From: Granulicella paludicola
GTDB taxonomy: Bacteria > Acidobacteriota > Terriglobia > Terriglobales > Acidobacteriaceae
Assembly: GCF_025685545.1 (NCBI RefSeq)
Contig: NZ_JAGSYC010000018.1
Span: 119,078 to 183,077, forward strand
Direction: 5' to 3'
DNA: 64,000 nt
The position numbers were made by a program, and so were the translations under genes. The notes under the pieces are model-generated. The model did not search any database. It was given only the letters and a program-made list of their open reading frames with translations, and was not told where the DNA came from. Positions within the stretch are counted from its first letter, which is position 1. Every line of letters begins with the position of its first letter. Shown here piece after piece: positions 46,377 to 55,354 of this stretch.

Positions 46377-46853
46377 ATGACTCGACTTCAGCGCTTTCGC
46401 GTCACAACCTGCCTCTTTTTTGCAGGCTGCGCGTTCATCGCCTCCGCTCAGACAGCTGCGCCGCCCGCAGGCGGTGGCCAGCGTCGCCCGATGCCTCCGC
46501 CGTCCAACCTGAAGGTCCTTCCCAAAGACATGACTTCCCAGCAAGTCGTCGCCATCATGCGCAACTGGGAAGGTGAGCTCGGTGTGGAATGTAGCTACTG
46601 CCACGCGAAAGATCCAGCTACTGGTCGCAACAACTTTGCCTCCGATGCAAACCCGATGAAAGACCGCGCTCGCGTGATGATGAAGATGACCTCGACCATC
46701 AACTCCGAGTATCTCTCGCAGCTGACGGATCCCAAGCCCACGAACGACGTCAACTGCGGCACCTGCCATCGCGGTATGGCCAAACCATCCGTATTCGTTC
46801 CGCCGCCTCCAGCCGAACATAAGCCTGCGCCACCGCCAAGCCCGTCGCTTTAG
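46377..46853 (+). CDS. Secreted c-type cytochrome (CytoC_RC-like)
   Basis: 158 aa from the ATG at 46377 (AAAGGA upstream). A signal or lipoprotein leader (TTCLFFAGCAFIASA) precedes a Pro/Gly region. The haem motifs are CSYCH near residue 76 and CGTCH near 131, with NLKVLPKDMTSQQVVAIMRNWEGELGVECSYCH in pieces resembling the photosynthetic reaction-centre cytochrome subunit family common in Acidobacteriota. It probably carries electrons in the periplasm. The Pro-rich C-terminus is unusual. It overlaps the 5'-nucleotidase gene by 4 bp, convergently. Confidence 0.88.
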   Translation: MTRLQRFRVTTCLFFAGCAFIASAQTAAPPAGGGQRRPMPPPSNLKVLPKDMTSQQVVAIMRNWEGELGVECSYCHAKDPATGRNNFASDANPMKDRARVMMKMTSTINSEYLSQLTDPKPTNDVNCGTCHRGMAKPSVFVPPPPAEHKPAPPPSPSL

Positions 46854-48463
46854 TCCATGCGCACAATCCGGTTCTGCGCTCCAGGCGCAACCGGAGAGTG
46901 CTTGTGGAAGTACTCCACAAGCGCATCGATGTCCGCTGGTCCAAGAAGCTTATCCTTCGCGTCGCGGAACGCCGTTAGCCCGTCACCACCGCCCATAAGA
47001 AAGTCGCTGGCTTCGATACGCAGCACATCGCCGTCGGCGATCGGACGACCACGCAGCATGATCGAGCCTGGCAACACATGCTGGCTTTGTTCCGCATGAA
47101 GCCGATACTTGTAACTAAAGCCATCGGAGACCTGTAGAACGTTTGCGCTACCGTCTACATGAAACTGCTGCTCCAGGAGCAGCCGGATCGTCTTGCCCGT
47201 CATCGTCGCAACCGTTAGATGATTTCCGAATGGCTGCACCGCGTAGAGATCACCAAAAGAGACAGGCGACGGTCCCTGCGCTCCCTCCGGCTGCACAAGG
47301 TCGGCGCGCAGCCCACCTGAGTTCATAAACGCAATCACTGCACCGCCCTGATCTGGAGCCTGCGTCGCAGCCAGTTGAGCATCGGCGACGACATCACCCA
47401 GCGCGGACTCCCTGGAACCCGTTTCATCACCTCGATGCGTGATGGTCGCGGTGATCGAACCTTCCACCTTGTCAGCCATCGCCTTCTCGCGCGGCTCATA
47501 CTTCGCAAGAATCGCGGTCTGTGTCGGGTCCTTCGGAACATCGCGTGTGACAATCTCGTTCTTCGCGGTCAACGCAATAATCCTGTCAGTGCGCCGATTG
47601 ATCGTCAGGTTTATGCGCGTGAACAGACGTCCGTACGATCCCGCACTTGTCACCGTGTGACCGGCAATCTCGCAGTTGTAGAACTGGTGCGTGTGTGCGC
47701 TGAGGACGACTTTGATCGCGGGCGAAAGCTTCTCCGCGATGTCGGCTATCTCGCCTTTGAAGCCCACGCAACCATTCGGATCGGTGTCGATGCTCTTCTC
47801 AACGTACTGCATACCGCCCTGATGAATCAACAGAACAATCGCGTGTACTCCCTGCCGTTCCAGTCGCGCTGCAGCCTCGTTCGCAACATGACTTTCCTCC
47901 AAAAAACGCAGATTACGGATCGACTGCCCTGCGATCACCGATGGCGAATCCTCAAGTATCTCGCCGATAAGACCGATCTTCACACCGCCGACTATCCGCA
48001 CCGCAGTTGATGGAAAGAGCGTTGCGCCCGTATCCTTGCGCACGACGTTCGCCGCGAGGTACTGATACTTTGCATCCTTTAACCGCCGCTTCAGCTCGTC
48101 CGGTCCGTGGTCCAGCTCGTGGTTGCCAATCGAGGTCACCGACAGGTGCATCGCGTTCAGCGCCTCGACCGTGGGCTCGTCCTTGAAGAGCGCCGAGAGC
48201 AGCGGCGAGGCACCCATCATGTCGCCAGCGCCGACCAGGATCGAGTTAGGATTCCGTTTTTCTGCCTGCTTCAGATGCGTCGCGAGATACTCGGTCCCTC
48301 CTGCAGGCGTTGCATTTACCTTGCCGCTGCTGCCTGTAGGCGGTTCGAGATTGCCATGAAGATCGTTGATCGCCAGCACCTGCACCGTCACCGGTCGCGT
48401 TTTCTGCGCGACGCACGCTGCGGCAGCCATCATCGCAAGGGTCACCACGAACCGCCTGGACAT
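46850..48463 (-). CDS. Secreted 5'-nucleotidase/UDP-sugar hydrolase-like metallophosphatase
   Basis: 537 aa from the ATG at 48463 (GGGAGGAA upstream). The signal peptide has AMMAAAACVA. The metallophosphatase domain has AINDLHGNLEP, VGAGDMMGASPLL, SIGNHELDHG and LSAHTHQFYNC, which supply the two-metal centre. The C-terminal domain has FMNSGGLRADL and GKTIRLLLEQQF, as in UshA. It hydrolyses nucleotides or sugar nucleotides in the periplasm. It lies 16 bp downstream of argS on the same strand. Confidence 0.93.
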   Translation of the reverse strand: MSRRFVVTLAMMAAAACVAQKTRPVTVQVLAINDLHGNLEPPTGSSGKVNATPAGGTEYLATHLKQAEKRNPNSILVGAGDMMGASPLLSALFKDEPTVEALNAMHLSVTSIGNHELDHGPDELKRRLKDAKYQYLAANVVRKDTGATLFPSTAVRIVGGVKIGLIGEILEDSPSVIAGQSIRNLRFLEESHVANEAAARLERQGVHAIVLLIHQGGMQYVEKSIDTDPNGCVGFKGEIADIAEKLSPAIKVVLSAHTHQFYNCEIAGHTVTSAGSYGRLFTRINLTINRRTDRIIALTAKNEIVTRDVPKDPTQTAILAKYEPREKAMADKVEGSITATITHRGDETGSRESALGDVVADAQLAATQAPDQGGAVIAFMNSGGLRADLVQPEGAQGPSPVSFGDLYAVQPFGNHLTVATMTGKTIRLLLEQQFHVDGSANVLQVSDGFSYKYRLHAEQSQHVLPGSIMLRGRPIADGDVLRIEASDFLMGGGDGLTAFRDAKDKLLGPADIDALVEYFHKHSPVAPGAQNRIVRMD

Positions 48464-48479
48464 CGTTTCCTCCCGTAGG

Positions 48480-50465
48480 CTACATTGCGCTCGGCACTTT
48501 GATTCCGAGCCATCCGAGGACACGAAGCAGTTCGCGCCGCGCGACAGCTGCCGTTGCCAGCAGCAACGTCTTGCGTGCAGCATCGGTCTCGTTCAGGATG
48601 TGGTGGCGGTGATAGAAGTTGTTGAACTGCTGGGCGAGCACAAACGCATAGCGTGCGAGCATCGCTGGTTCTGCTGTAGCGATCGCCTGCTCCAATACCT
48701 GAGAGACGCGCGAGACAGACAGCCACACTTCCCAGACGCTCGTACCCTCTTCGCCCTCGAGCATCGAAGCCAGATCGAGAGAGGCTACAGCTGCGATTGC
48801 CTCTTCAGCCGAGACTCCGGCCTTGCGGAAGATATTGGCAGCGCGGACGGCAGCGTACTGAGCATACGGTCCGGTCTCGCCATCAAACGCCAGTGCGTCC
48901 TGGTAGTCAAACGCGATGATGGTGTTGCGCGTGAAACGAAGCAGGAAGTAGCGTAGTGCTCCTACACCGATGGCATCGGCGATCTCTGCGCGCTCGACCT
49001 CATCGAGTTCAGGGTGACGTGTGTCGACCTCGGTTTTCGCAGCTCCGATCATGCGGTCGATGAGATCATCAGCTTTCACACCAAAGCCCTTGCGACCGCT
49101 GACCTCGATAAAGTTCTTTGCCTTGTCCTCATCACTGAGCTTGTAGCCGAGTTCTTCCGCGGTGCGTGCCGTGAGACCAACGAATGCGTAGTTCAGGTGC
49201 GTGTAGCGCTCGCTTTCAGCGACATAGCCCAGCGCGCGTAAAGCCTCCTTCACCTGCGTCTGCGGATCATCCTGGCGCGAATCAATCACGTTGTAGATCG
49301 CGTCGGCGTGGCCGTAGCTCGGATGCGGATCTTCTCCATGCATCGTTGAAATCCAGCACGTGTGTGCTGGATATTCGCGGAACTTTGCATAGCCGAAATC
49401 CTTGCCCAGCAGCCCGAACTTCCAGAGGTGGTAAGCGATGTCCTTGCCGACATAGGTGACCGTGCCGTTCGAACGGATGAGGATCTTCGCGTCCTCATCG
49501 ACCTCGCCCGCAGCGAGTTCCACGCCCGCGCGACGCATCACCCAGCAGCCCTTATTCTTGCCTTCGGCCTCTTCGTAGAGCACCCCCTTCGAGACCATTA
49601 GCTGGCGAGCGGCCTCCCAGAACTTCAGGTGCAGAATCTCGCTTTCGCGCGGCAGAAAGTCATACTCGATGGCAAGTCGTTCCATCGTTTCGAGGTGACG
49701 ACGCAGCACACCTGTGGCGATCAGATCAGCGATCTCAGCTGTCTCGTTGTCTCCCGCTTCGATCTGGTGCAACGTATCCAGCCGTAGCTGCTTGCGCGCT
49801 ACAGACTGTGTGGGGTCAGCGTCATACCACTGCGAAACGTTCGCATAGAGATCCCAGCAGGCGTAGTCCAGCCGCGTGTTCGTCTCGATCAATTCGGTCA
49901 TCCAGGCGTGTACATCATCAAGCTTCATGCCTTCGAGGTGCGTGATGGCGACCACGATGTCCGCAACCTGAACGCCCGTGTTGTCGATGTAGTTCTGTAC
50001 GCCAGTCTCGTAACCTGGTTTGTACTCATCCGCCTTCAACATCCGCGCAAAGCTGTCGCCAAGGATCGCATTGCGCAGATGCCCCACGTGCGCTGCCTTG
50101 TTCGGATTGATGCTGGTGTGTTCGACGAGGCGAAAACCTGCGCCGCCAACCGTCGCGTGTTCATCTGCGGCAATGCGCTTTGCAGTCGCTGCACGGTCGA
50201 GCTTCACATTCAGATAGCCGGCGCCAGCGATCTCCACTGAAGCTACGCCCGGGATCTCCGCCAGCAGCGGCTGCAACTCCTGCGCGATGGCGCGTGGCGG
50301 CTTCTTCAGCCGCTTCGCCAACTCAAACGCGACAGGCAATGCCATCTCGCCGAACTCAATCTTCGGTGGCAGCTCTACGACTAGATTCGCAATCTCAATC
50401 TCGTACTTCTCCTTGAGAAGCGTGCCGATCTGTGCCTGCAACTGTTGCTGCAATATCCTGTACAT
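48480..50465 (-). CDS. argS: Arginyl-tRNA synthetase
   Basis: 661 aa. The class I signature HVGHLRNAILGD is near residue 125, preceded by SINPNKAA. The N-terminal additional domain (LEVVELPPKIEFGEMA-type) and the C-terminal anticodon-binding domain (YAQYAAVRAANIFRKAG, FNNFYHRHHIL) are present. The long insertion with GYETGVQNYIDNTGVQVAD fits the bacterial branch. It charges tRNA-Arg in the cytoplasm. It is longer than E. coli ArgS (577) because of inserted segments. Confidence 0.97.
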   Translation of the reverse strand: MYRILQQQLQAQIGTLLKEKYEIEIANLVVELPPKIEFGEMALPVAFELAKRLKKPPRAIAQELQPLLAEIPGVASVEIAGAGYLNVKLDRAATAKRIAADEHATVGGAGFRLVEHTSINPNKAAHVGHLRNAILGDSFARMLKADEYKPGYETGVQNYIDNTGVQVADIVVAITHLEGMKLDDVHAWMTELIETNTRLDYACWDLYANVSQWYDADPTQSVARKQLRLDTLHQIEAGDNETAEIADLIATGVLRRHLETMERLAIEYDFLPRESEILHLKFWEAARQLMVSKGVLYEEAEGKNKGCWVMRRAGVELAAGEVDEDAKILIRSNGTVTYVGKDIAYHLWKFGLLGKDFGYAKFREYPAHTCWISTMHGEDPHPSYGHADAIYNVIDSRQDDPQTQVKEALRALGYVAESERYTHLNYAFVGLTARTAEELGYKLSDEDKAKNFIEVSGRKGFGVKADDLIDRMIGAAKTEVDTRHPELDEVERAEIADAIGVGALRYFLLRFTRNTIIAFDYQDALAFDGETGPYAQYAAVRAANIFRKAGVSAEEAIAAVASLDLASMLEGEEGTSVWEVWLSVSRVSQVLEQAIATAEPAMLARYAFVLAQQFNNFYHRHHILNETDAARKTLLLATAAVARRELLRVLGWLGIKVPSAM

Positions 50466-50504
50466 AAACCGTCTTTCCTGATCCTTAATTCTGTTGCCTG
50501 CCGC

Positions 50505-51512
50505 TTACGGTAGCCCAACGGGTAATTCTTCAATCTCTTCCAGCAGAGGCAGGCGTCGCGCTCGTTGCAGTCGGTGCATCAGGAACATGGCTCCGCCAAC
50601 TGCCGTGATTGTCACCAGCAGATACACATGCATGGCCAGTCCGAAGATACCTGCAGCGGCAGCAGGCGTGCCATGCCGTATCAACGCATCCTTGCAAGCG
50701 GCCTCAAAGGGGCCAATGCCGCCAGGTGAGCTGGGAATGAGGAAGGACAGGTTGGCCTGCGCCACAGCCTGCCACGGACCAGTGGCGTCGGTCTGCAGAC
50801 CAACCAGCCGCGTCGCTGCGACGTACATCAGCCCCTCGAGCGTCCATGCGGTAAAGCTGCAGACGACAAGCCACAGTGTGCCCAGCACGCCGTTCTGACG
50901 GATGCAATCGAGTGCGAGCAGAATCCAGTGTTCGATTTTTGCAAGCTTTTCTTTTTGCGTTTTCGCGAAGATGCGCTTCACCAGCGGCTCCAGCGTACGC
51001 GCTCCGAAGACAAGCACCAGCAGGCCAGCGGCCGAGACGGCCATGCCAATCTCAGCGCCCAGCACCAGGCGCGGGGATACGGCACCGCCGAAGTGCAGCG
51101 TCACCGCAAACAGTGCCGCAAGGGAGAACACGTCCAGCAGTTTCTCCAGCAGAACCGTGCTCAGGATCATCGACGGAGTTGCGTTCAAGTCGCCGGCATA
51201 GGTGAAGATGCGCATCACATCGCCGATGCGCAGGGGCAGAATATTGTTTGCAGCCAGCGAGGTCATAAACACGCGTGAGCAGGCGCCGAACGGAGCGTTG
51301 ACGCCGCGCAGCATTCGCCATGCGCGATAGCAACGCATCGTGTAGCCAGCAACACCGAACAACACCACGCCAAGCAACCAGACAGGCTCGCGCAGACGCA
51401 CATTCTGGAAATCAGCGAGCCGAAAGCCGCGAAACGTAAGCCAGAGGAAGAAGACACTGATCAAGACTCCGGGCAGCATCTTTAGCAGGCCGACCCTGCG
51501 TTCTTTGTTCAC
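50505..51512 (-). CDS. Lysylphosphatidylglycerol synthase TM-region / UPF0104 flippase-like membrane protein
   Basis: 335 aa from a GTG at 51512, chosen because GGGGAG lies six nt upstream. About eight transmembrane helices. YRAWRMLRG, LAANNILPLRIGDVMRIF and FLIPSSPGGIGPFEAACKDAL are the UPF0104/AglD-type motifs also found in the MprF flippase part. No synthase domain is attached. It may move a lipid-linked molecule across the membrane. It is divergent from the membrane protein at 51670. Confidence 0.88.
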   Translation of the reverse strand: MNKERRVGLLKMLPGVLISVFFLWLTFRGFRLADFQNVRLREPVWLLGVVLFGVAGYTMRCYRAWRMLRGVNAPFGACSRVFMTSLAANNILPLRIGDVMRIFTYAGDLNATPSMILSTVLLEKLLDVFSLAALFAVTLHFGGAVSPRLVLGAEIGMAVSAAGLLVLVFGARTLEPLVKRIFAKTQKEKLAKIEHWILLALDCIRQNGVLGTLWLVVCSFTAWTLEGLMYVAATRLVGLQTDATGPWQAVAQANLSFLIPSSPGGIGPFEAACKDALIRHGTPAAAAGIFGLAMHVYLLVTITAVGGAMFLMHRLQRARRLPLLEEIEELPVGLP

Positions 51513-51669
51513 GCGACTCTCCCCGTTTTCCACACCTTCGCCCCGCAGCACGGCTGCGACGGCATATGACAACTCTTCCCAATCACCTGACCATTGTATC
51601 GCCCGTGGAGTCGGCGATGATGTCGATCGCCTATCGCGCAGATGCCCAAGAATTCGCTACTCTAGACCG

Positions 51670-53274
51670 ATGGCTGCCACGATAACCACGGTATCTCCGG
51701 CTCTGCTGACAACAGACGAACGCCTGTCTGCGCGGCACCTGCTGCCGTGGCGCCTGCTGCTACCGCTGCTTACATTGGCAACGCTGCTCATAGACGGCTA
51801 TCACCCATTTGCAGAGGATGGTGGCGTTTATGTGGCCGGGATCGAATATCTGCTGAATCCCCAGCTCTTTCCCCACTACACAGTCTTCGTTACTGCGCAT
51901 CTGAAGTATTCGATCTTTGCGCCAGGCATGGCTGTGCTGGTCCACATTACACATCTACCGCTTGGGTCCATCCTACTGCCGGGGTATATTTTCAGCCTTT
52001 GGCTACTGCTTTATGCTGGGCTGCAGCTGCTAAAGCGCTGCGAATTCTCGCAGCTCGCTCAACTCAGCGGAGTGGCTCTCCTGGCCGCATGGTCCACGCT
52101 CCCCGTCGCCGGGACCTCGCTCATGCTCATCGACCCATACCTGACGGCGCGCAGCTTCACCACGCCGCTCACCCTGCTGGCCTGCGCGTTTGCTCTCGAT
52201 CAATGGTCACTGTCGGCAAAGAACCAAGGCGGGAGGTCAGCGCTGCTTTGCGGGCTGTGCCTTGTGTCGACGGCGTTACTGCACCCTCTGATGGCAGTTT
52301 CCGCCTTGGCGATCGTCGTCTTCCTGCGACTCCTTCGCCATTCTCACGCGGTATTGCTCTGTTCGATCTTCGCAATGACTGCGGTCCTACTGACGGCGTT
52401 GGTCCATCGCCTTTCGCGGCCCGATGCGCCGTCTGTGTCTGCGGCCTCACTTTCGCGCTATTACTGGTTCCTTTCGCAATGGCAATGGTTTGAGCTCTGC
52501 GGACTGCTGGGGCCGATTGCGATCTTAGGCCTGATGCAGTGGCATCAACGAGACCACGCGAAACGGCAGCTTTGCCGCGCTTGCCTGATGGCCGGAGGAA
52601 CAGCGATCGCCTTAGCATTGCTCTTTGCTCATGCGCACAGCGCCAGTTACCTCATCGCGAGGCTGCAGCCGCTTCGCGTCTTTCTGCCGATTTACGCGGT
52701 AATGGCGTTGCTGATCGGCGGAACGACAATGCAGAAAGTACAGCAGCTGCGTCGCTGGCTGATATGGCTACCGGTCGCCACCGTCACCATCAGCGGCGCA
52801 GCGCTCTTCTTCGCTCAACGAAACATCTTTCCCGTATCACATCACATCGAGCTCCCGTGGCAGGCACCCGTCAACCCATGGTCGCAGGCCTTCGTCTGGG
52901 TTCGCAGCAACACAGCAAAGGATGCGCTCTTTGCGCTTGACGCCGACTACATCACCACGCCCGGTGAGGACGCGCAGACTTTCCGGGCAACGGCTCAGCG
53001 CAGTGCGCTGCCTGACTTCTCCAAGGATGGCGGCGAGGCCTCCATCACTCCCGCTCTTACCGGTCTTTGGCAGCAGTCGCTCGAAGCGCAGTTCGCTGTT
53101 CAGAATGGCACCCACCTCATCGCGCGCAATAGTCTATCCAAACAGAACGACGCCGAACGGGATGCTCATCTTCGCCCGCTCGGCGTCACATGGATGGTCT
53201 TGCTGTCGGATGCACTCACAGACCACCGTTGTCCCTACAACAATGGAACCGTCAAGGTCTGCCAGCTTACTTGA
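51670..53274 (+). CDS. Polytopic membrane protein, function unknown (GT-C-like layout)
   Basis: 534 aa from the ATG at 51670; the longer frame to 51505 overlaps the neighbour on the other strand. About ten hydrophobic segments are followed by a 120-residue soluble end. The first loop has DGYHPFAEDGGVYVAGIEYLLNPQLFP, whose acidic pair sits where GT-C enzymes have the catalytic Asp. I cannot assign a donor or acceptor. It ends 5 bp from the stop of the next gene, convergently. Confidence 0.65.
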   Translation: MAATITTVSPALLTTDERLSARHLLPWRLLLPLLTLATLLIDGYHPFAEDGGVYVAGIEYLLNPQLFPHYTVFVTAHLKYSIFAPGMAVLVHITHLPLGSILLPGYIFSLWLLLYAGLQLLKRCEFSQLAQLSGVALLAAWSTLPVAGTSLMLIDPYLTARSFTTPLTLLACAFALDQWSLSAKNQGGRSALLCGLCLVSTALLHPLMAVSALAIVVFLRLLRHSHAVLLCSIFAMTAVLLTALVHRLSRPDAPSVSAASLSRYYWFLSQWQWFELCGLLGPIAILGLMQWHQRDHAKRQLCRACLMAGGTAIALALLFAHAHSASYLIARLQPLRVFLPIYAVMALLIGGTTMQKVQQLRRWLIWLPVATVTISGAALFFAQRNIFPVSHHIELPWQAPVNPWSQAFVWVRSNTAKDALFALDADYITTPGEDAQTFRATAQRSALPDFSKDGGEASITPALTGLWQQSLEAQFAVQNGTHLIARNSLSKQNDAERDAHLRPLGVTWMVLLSDALTDHRCPYNNGTVKVCQLT

Positions 53275-53279
53275 GCACG

Positions 53280-55325
53280 CTAATTTCCCCCGTTCTGGGT
53301 TGTCGCGGCCATGGGGACAACCTTCAGTACCACGCTCTCTTTATCTTTGGTCTGCACTTGCGCGTAGAAATTCTTCAGCTCCGGATATTCCTTCTGCTCG
53401 AATAGAATCTCGCCCGTCGTGAAGGCGCGACGGGTGACGAAATACTTCGGGTTGGATTCCACCGACTCCGAATAAAGAGCGCGCTTCGGGAGCTGATACT
53501 GATCGTTTTTCGGGGCTGCTTCAAGTTCAAAGCCGTTTGCGAAGTTCACGCGCAGGGCGTCCTGGATCACCTGCGGATAGTGGAGGTCCACGGCTGTCTC
53601 GCGCTTGTCCTGCGAGAACGTGGCTACCGAGTTTGACTCAAATAGATCTGCAGGCATCACCAGCCGCTTGCCGGTCGCCGTACCCAGCGTTCCCGTCACG
53701 TCATACGATACCTTCAGAGGCTGCTCATACTGATCGGCGCCAGTGATACTGGAGACTTTGACCTCCAGCGAGTGAGGGATGCGATTCTCCAGCATCTCGC
53801 GTAGCTGATCTTTCAGGCTCTGCTCGTCGCCGCGGAGCGCAACGTGCCTCCATCGCAAAGCCTCCGCGCCAGTAAAATTCAGATCGATCTTGCCTGTGAT
53901 CTGGCCGTGTTCATCCATCGTCAGGTTAGCGACACGAGTGCTCCGGTTTGCGGCGTATCCATCGCCGCTGGTCTGAGCGAAAGCAGTCCCACCATCGATC
54001 TGGCGCAGCCCACCGACAAACATATGCTGCCAGGCCAGATGGCCAAATGCACAGTAGCGCGAGCCTGGATCGTACATCGTCTCCTTCCCGTCGATGTTCA
54101 CAATAGCGATCACATCGCCGAGCTGCTCCATGCTCATCCACGAAGGCACGAAAACATTTTCGCTTCGGTCCGGCGTGAGCATCAGGTAGCTCTTCAGACC
54201 AGCCTCCCTCGCCATCGCAACGAAGAGATAGGTTAACTGCGTGGACGACCCGCGACCGCGGCTCAGCACATCGCTTACCGTGGCGACTTTGCCTGTCTCG
54301 GTGCGATCACGCTCACGCGTGTAGTCCGTGTTCTCAAGCGACATCACCTTGGCGTAGATCTTCTTGAGTTTTTCCTCGGGTGTCGCCGCGCCAGAGATTG
54401 CGGCTTCCGTGGCCGTCTTCAGATCGCCGTTCTGCTTCATAAAGGCGTCCGCACGCTTGCTCCACTGCTTGCCCTGTGCTTTCCAGAACTCTTCCTGCGT
54501 GCGAAACGCTGTGAAGCTAAACAGGACGCGATAGGTATAGCTTTTCATCGGCGGCATATAGTCTTCGTTGACGGTGGGCGGGATGTCCTTCACGTTTAGC
54601 TCATAGATTTGCCCACGACCACCAGGAACCTCGGTGCGCTTTATGCTGGTCCCATTAGGCAGTAGCGGAAACCAGGCAATGCTGTTGATTGGTCGCTCCT
54701 CAGAGTCCACAAGATCGTGTGACGTAGGGTGCCACACATAATGCGCTGCCTTCACATAAAGATCGCCCTGTATGTACCACTGCGGGTCTTCGACCCAAGC
54801 ATCTGAAAATCGTTTGAAGTAGCGATACTCGATGATGCTGCCTACCTCCACATCGGGCAGGGTGAAGACCTTCGCAAGTACCTTGCCTTCCTTGCTCTTC
54901 ACCAATGTTTTTTCATAAGGTTTTCCCGTAAAGGGGATGATCGTTCCGTCTGGATGGATCGTGCGGCCCTGGATATCCTGTACCGCTTCGTCATTGCTGC
55001 CAAAGTCGCTGTCGTTGCCGGAGGTTCGATACGCCCTTAACTCCACGTTCGCGTACTGCTTGCCCTCTTCGGTCAGAATCTTGATGCGCTCATAGCGCTG
55101 GATCGAGTGCATATCGTCATTCGTTGTTTCCTCACGGAACAAAACGACTGCCGACGCTCCCGGAAATCCTGGAACCGAGGTCATCGCAAGCTCTTCAGGT
55201 GTCGGCTTCTGGAAGGTGTCGCTCGCCCGGCTCGCGCTCCCGGCCACCATCGTCAGCGCAAGAGAGATCGCCGCCAAAGTCTTTCCGCTTGCAGACACCA
55301 CTACCGCTGAATTCTTCCTTGTCAT
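53280..55325 (-). CDS. DUF3857 protein with degenerate transglutaminase domain
   Basis: 681 aa with a signal peptide (LAAISLALTMVAGSASRA). The N-terminal DUF3857 beta domain reads IQRYERIKILTEEGKQYANVEL. The transglutaminase-like part has RGRGSSTQLTYLFVAMAREAGLKSYLML where the partner gene has RYGDCKDKATLLSAML, so Cys is Ser near residue 359. The expected His position reads LGDVIAIVN; the Asp motif YDPGSRY near 418 remains. It should bind but not cleave or cross-link. It lies 30 bp downstream of the intact paralogue, in one operon. Confidence 0.88.
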   Translation of the reverse strand: MTRKNSAVVVSASGKTLAAISLALTMVAGSASRASDTFQKPTPEELAMTSVPGFPGASAVVLFREETTNDDMHSIQRYERIKILTEEGKQYANVELRAYRTSGNDSDFGSNDEAVQDIQGRTIHPDGTIIPFTGKPYEKTLVKSKEGKVLAKVFTLPDVEVGSIIEYRYFKRFSDAWVEDPQWYIQGDLYVKAAHYVWHPTSHDLVDSEERPINSIAWFPLLPNGTSIKRTEVPGGRGQIYELNVKDIPPTVNEDYMPPMKSYTYRVLFSFTAFRTQEEFWKAQGKQWSKRADAFMKQNGDLKTATEAAISGAATPEEKLKKIYAKVMSLENTDYTRERDRTETGKVATVSDVLSRGRGSSTQLTYLFVAMAREAGLKSYLMLTPDRSENVFVPSWMSMEQLGDVIAIVNIDGKETMYDPGSRYCAFGHLAWQHMFVGGLRQIDGGTAFAQTSGDGYAANRSTRVANLTMDEHGQITGKIDLNFTGAEALRWRHVALRGDEQSLKDQLREMLENRIPHSLEVKVSSITGADQYEQPLKVSYDVTGTLGTATGKRLVMPADLFESNSVATFSQDKRETAVDLHYPQVIQDALRVNFANGFELEAAPKNDQYQLPKRALYSESVESNPKYFVTRRAFTTGEILFEQKEYPELKNFYAQVQTKDKESVVLKVVPMAATTQNGGN

Positions 55326-55354
55326 CGCGCCCTGCTCCTCATTTGCAATGGGTT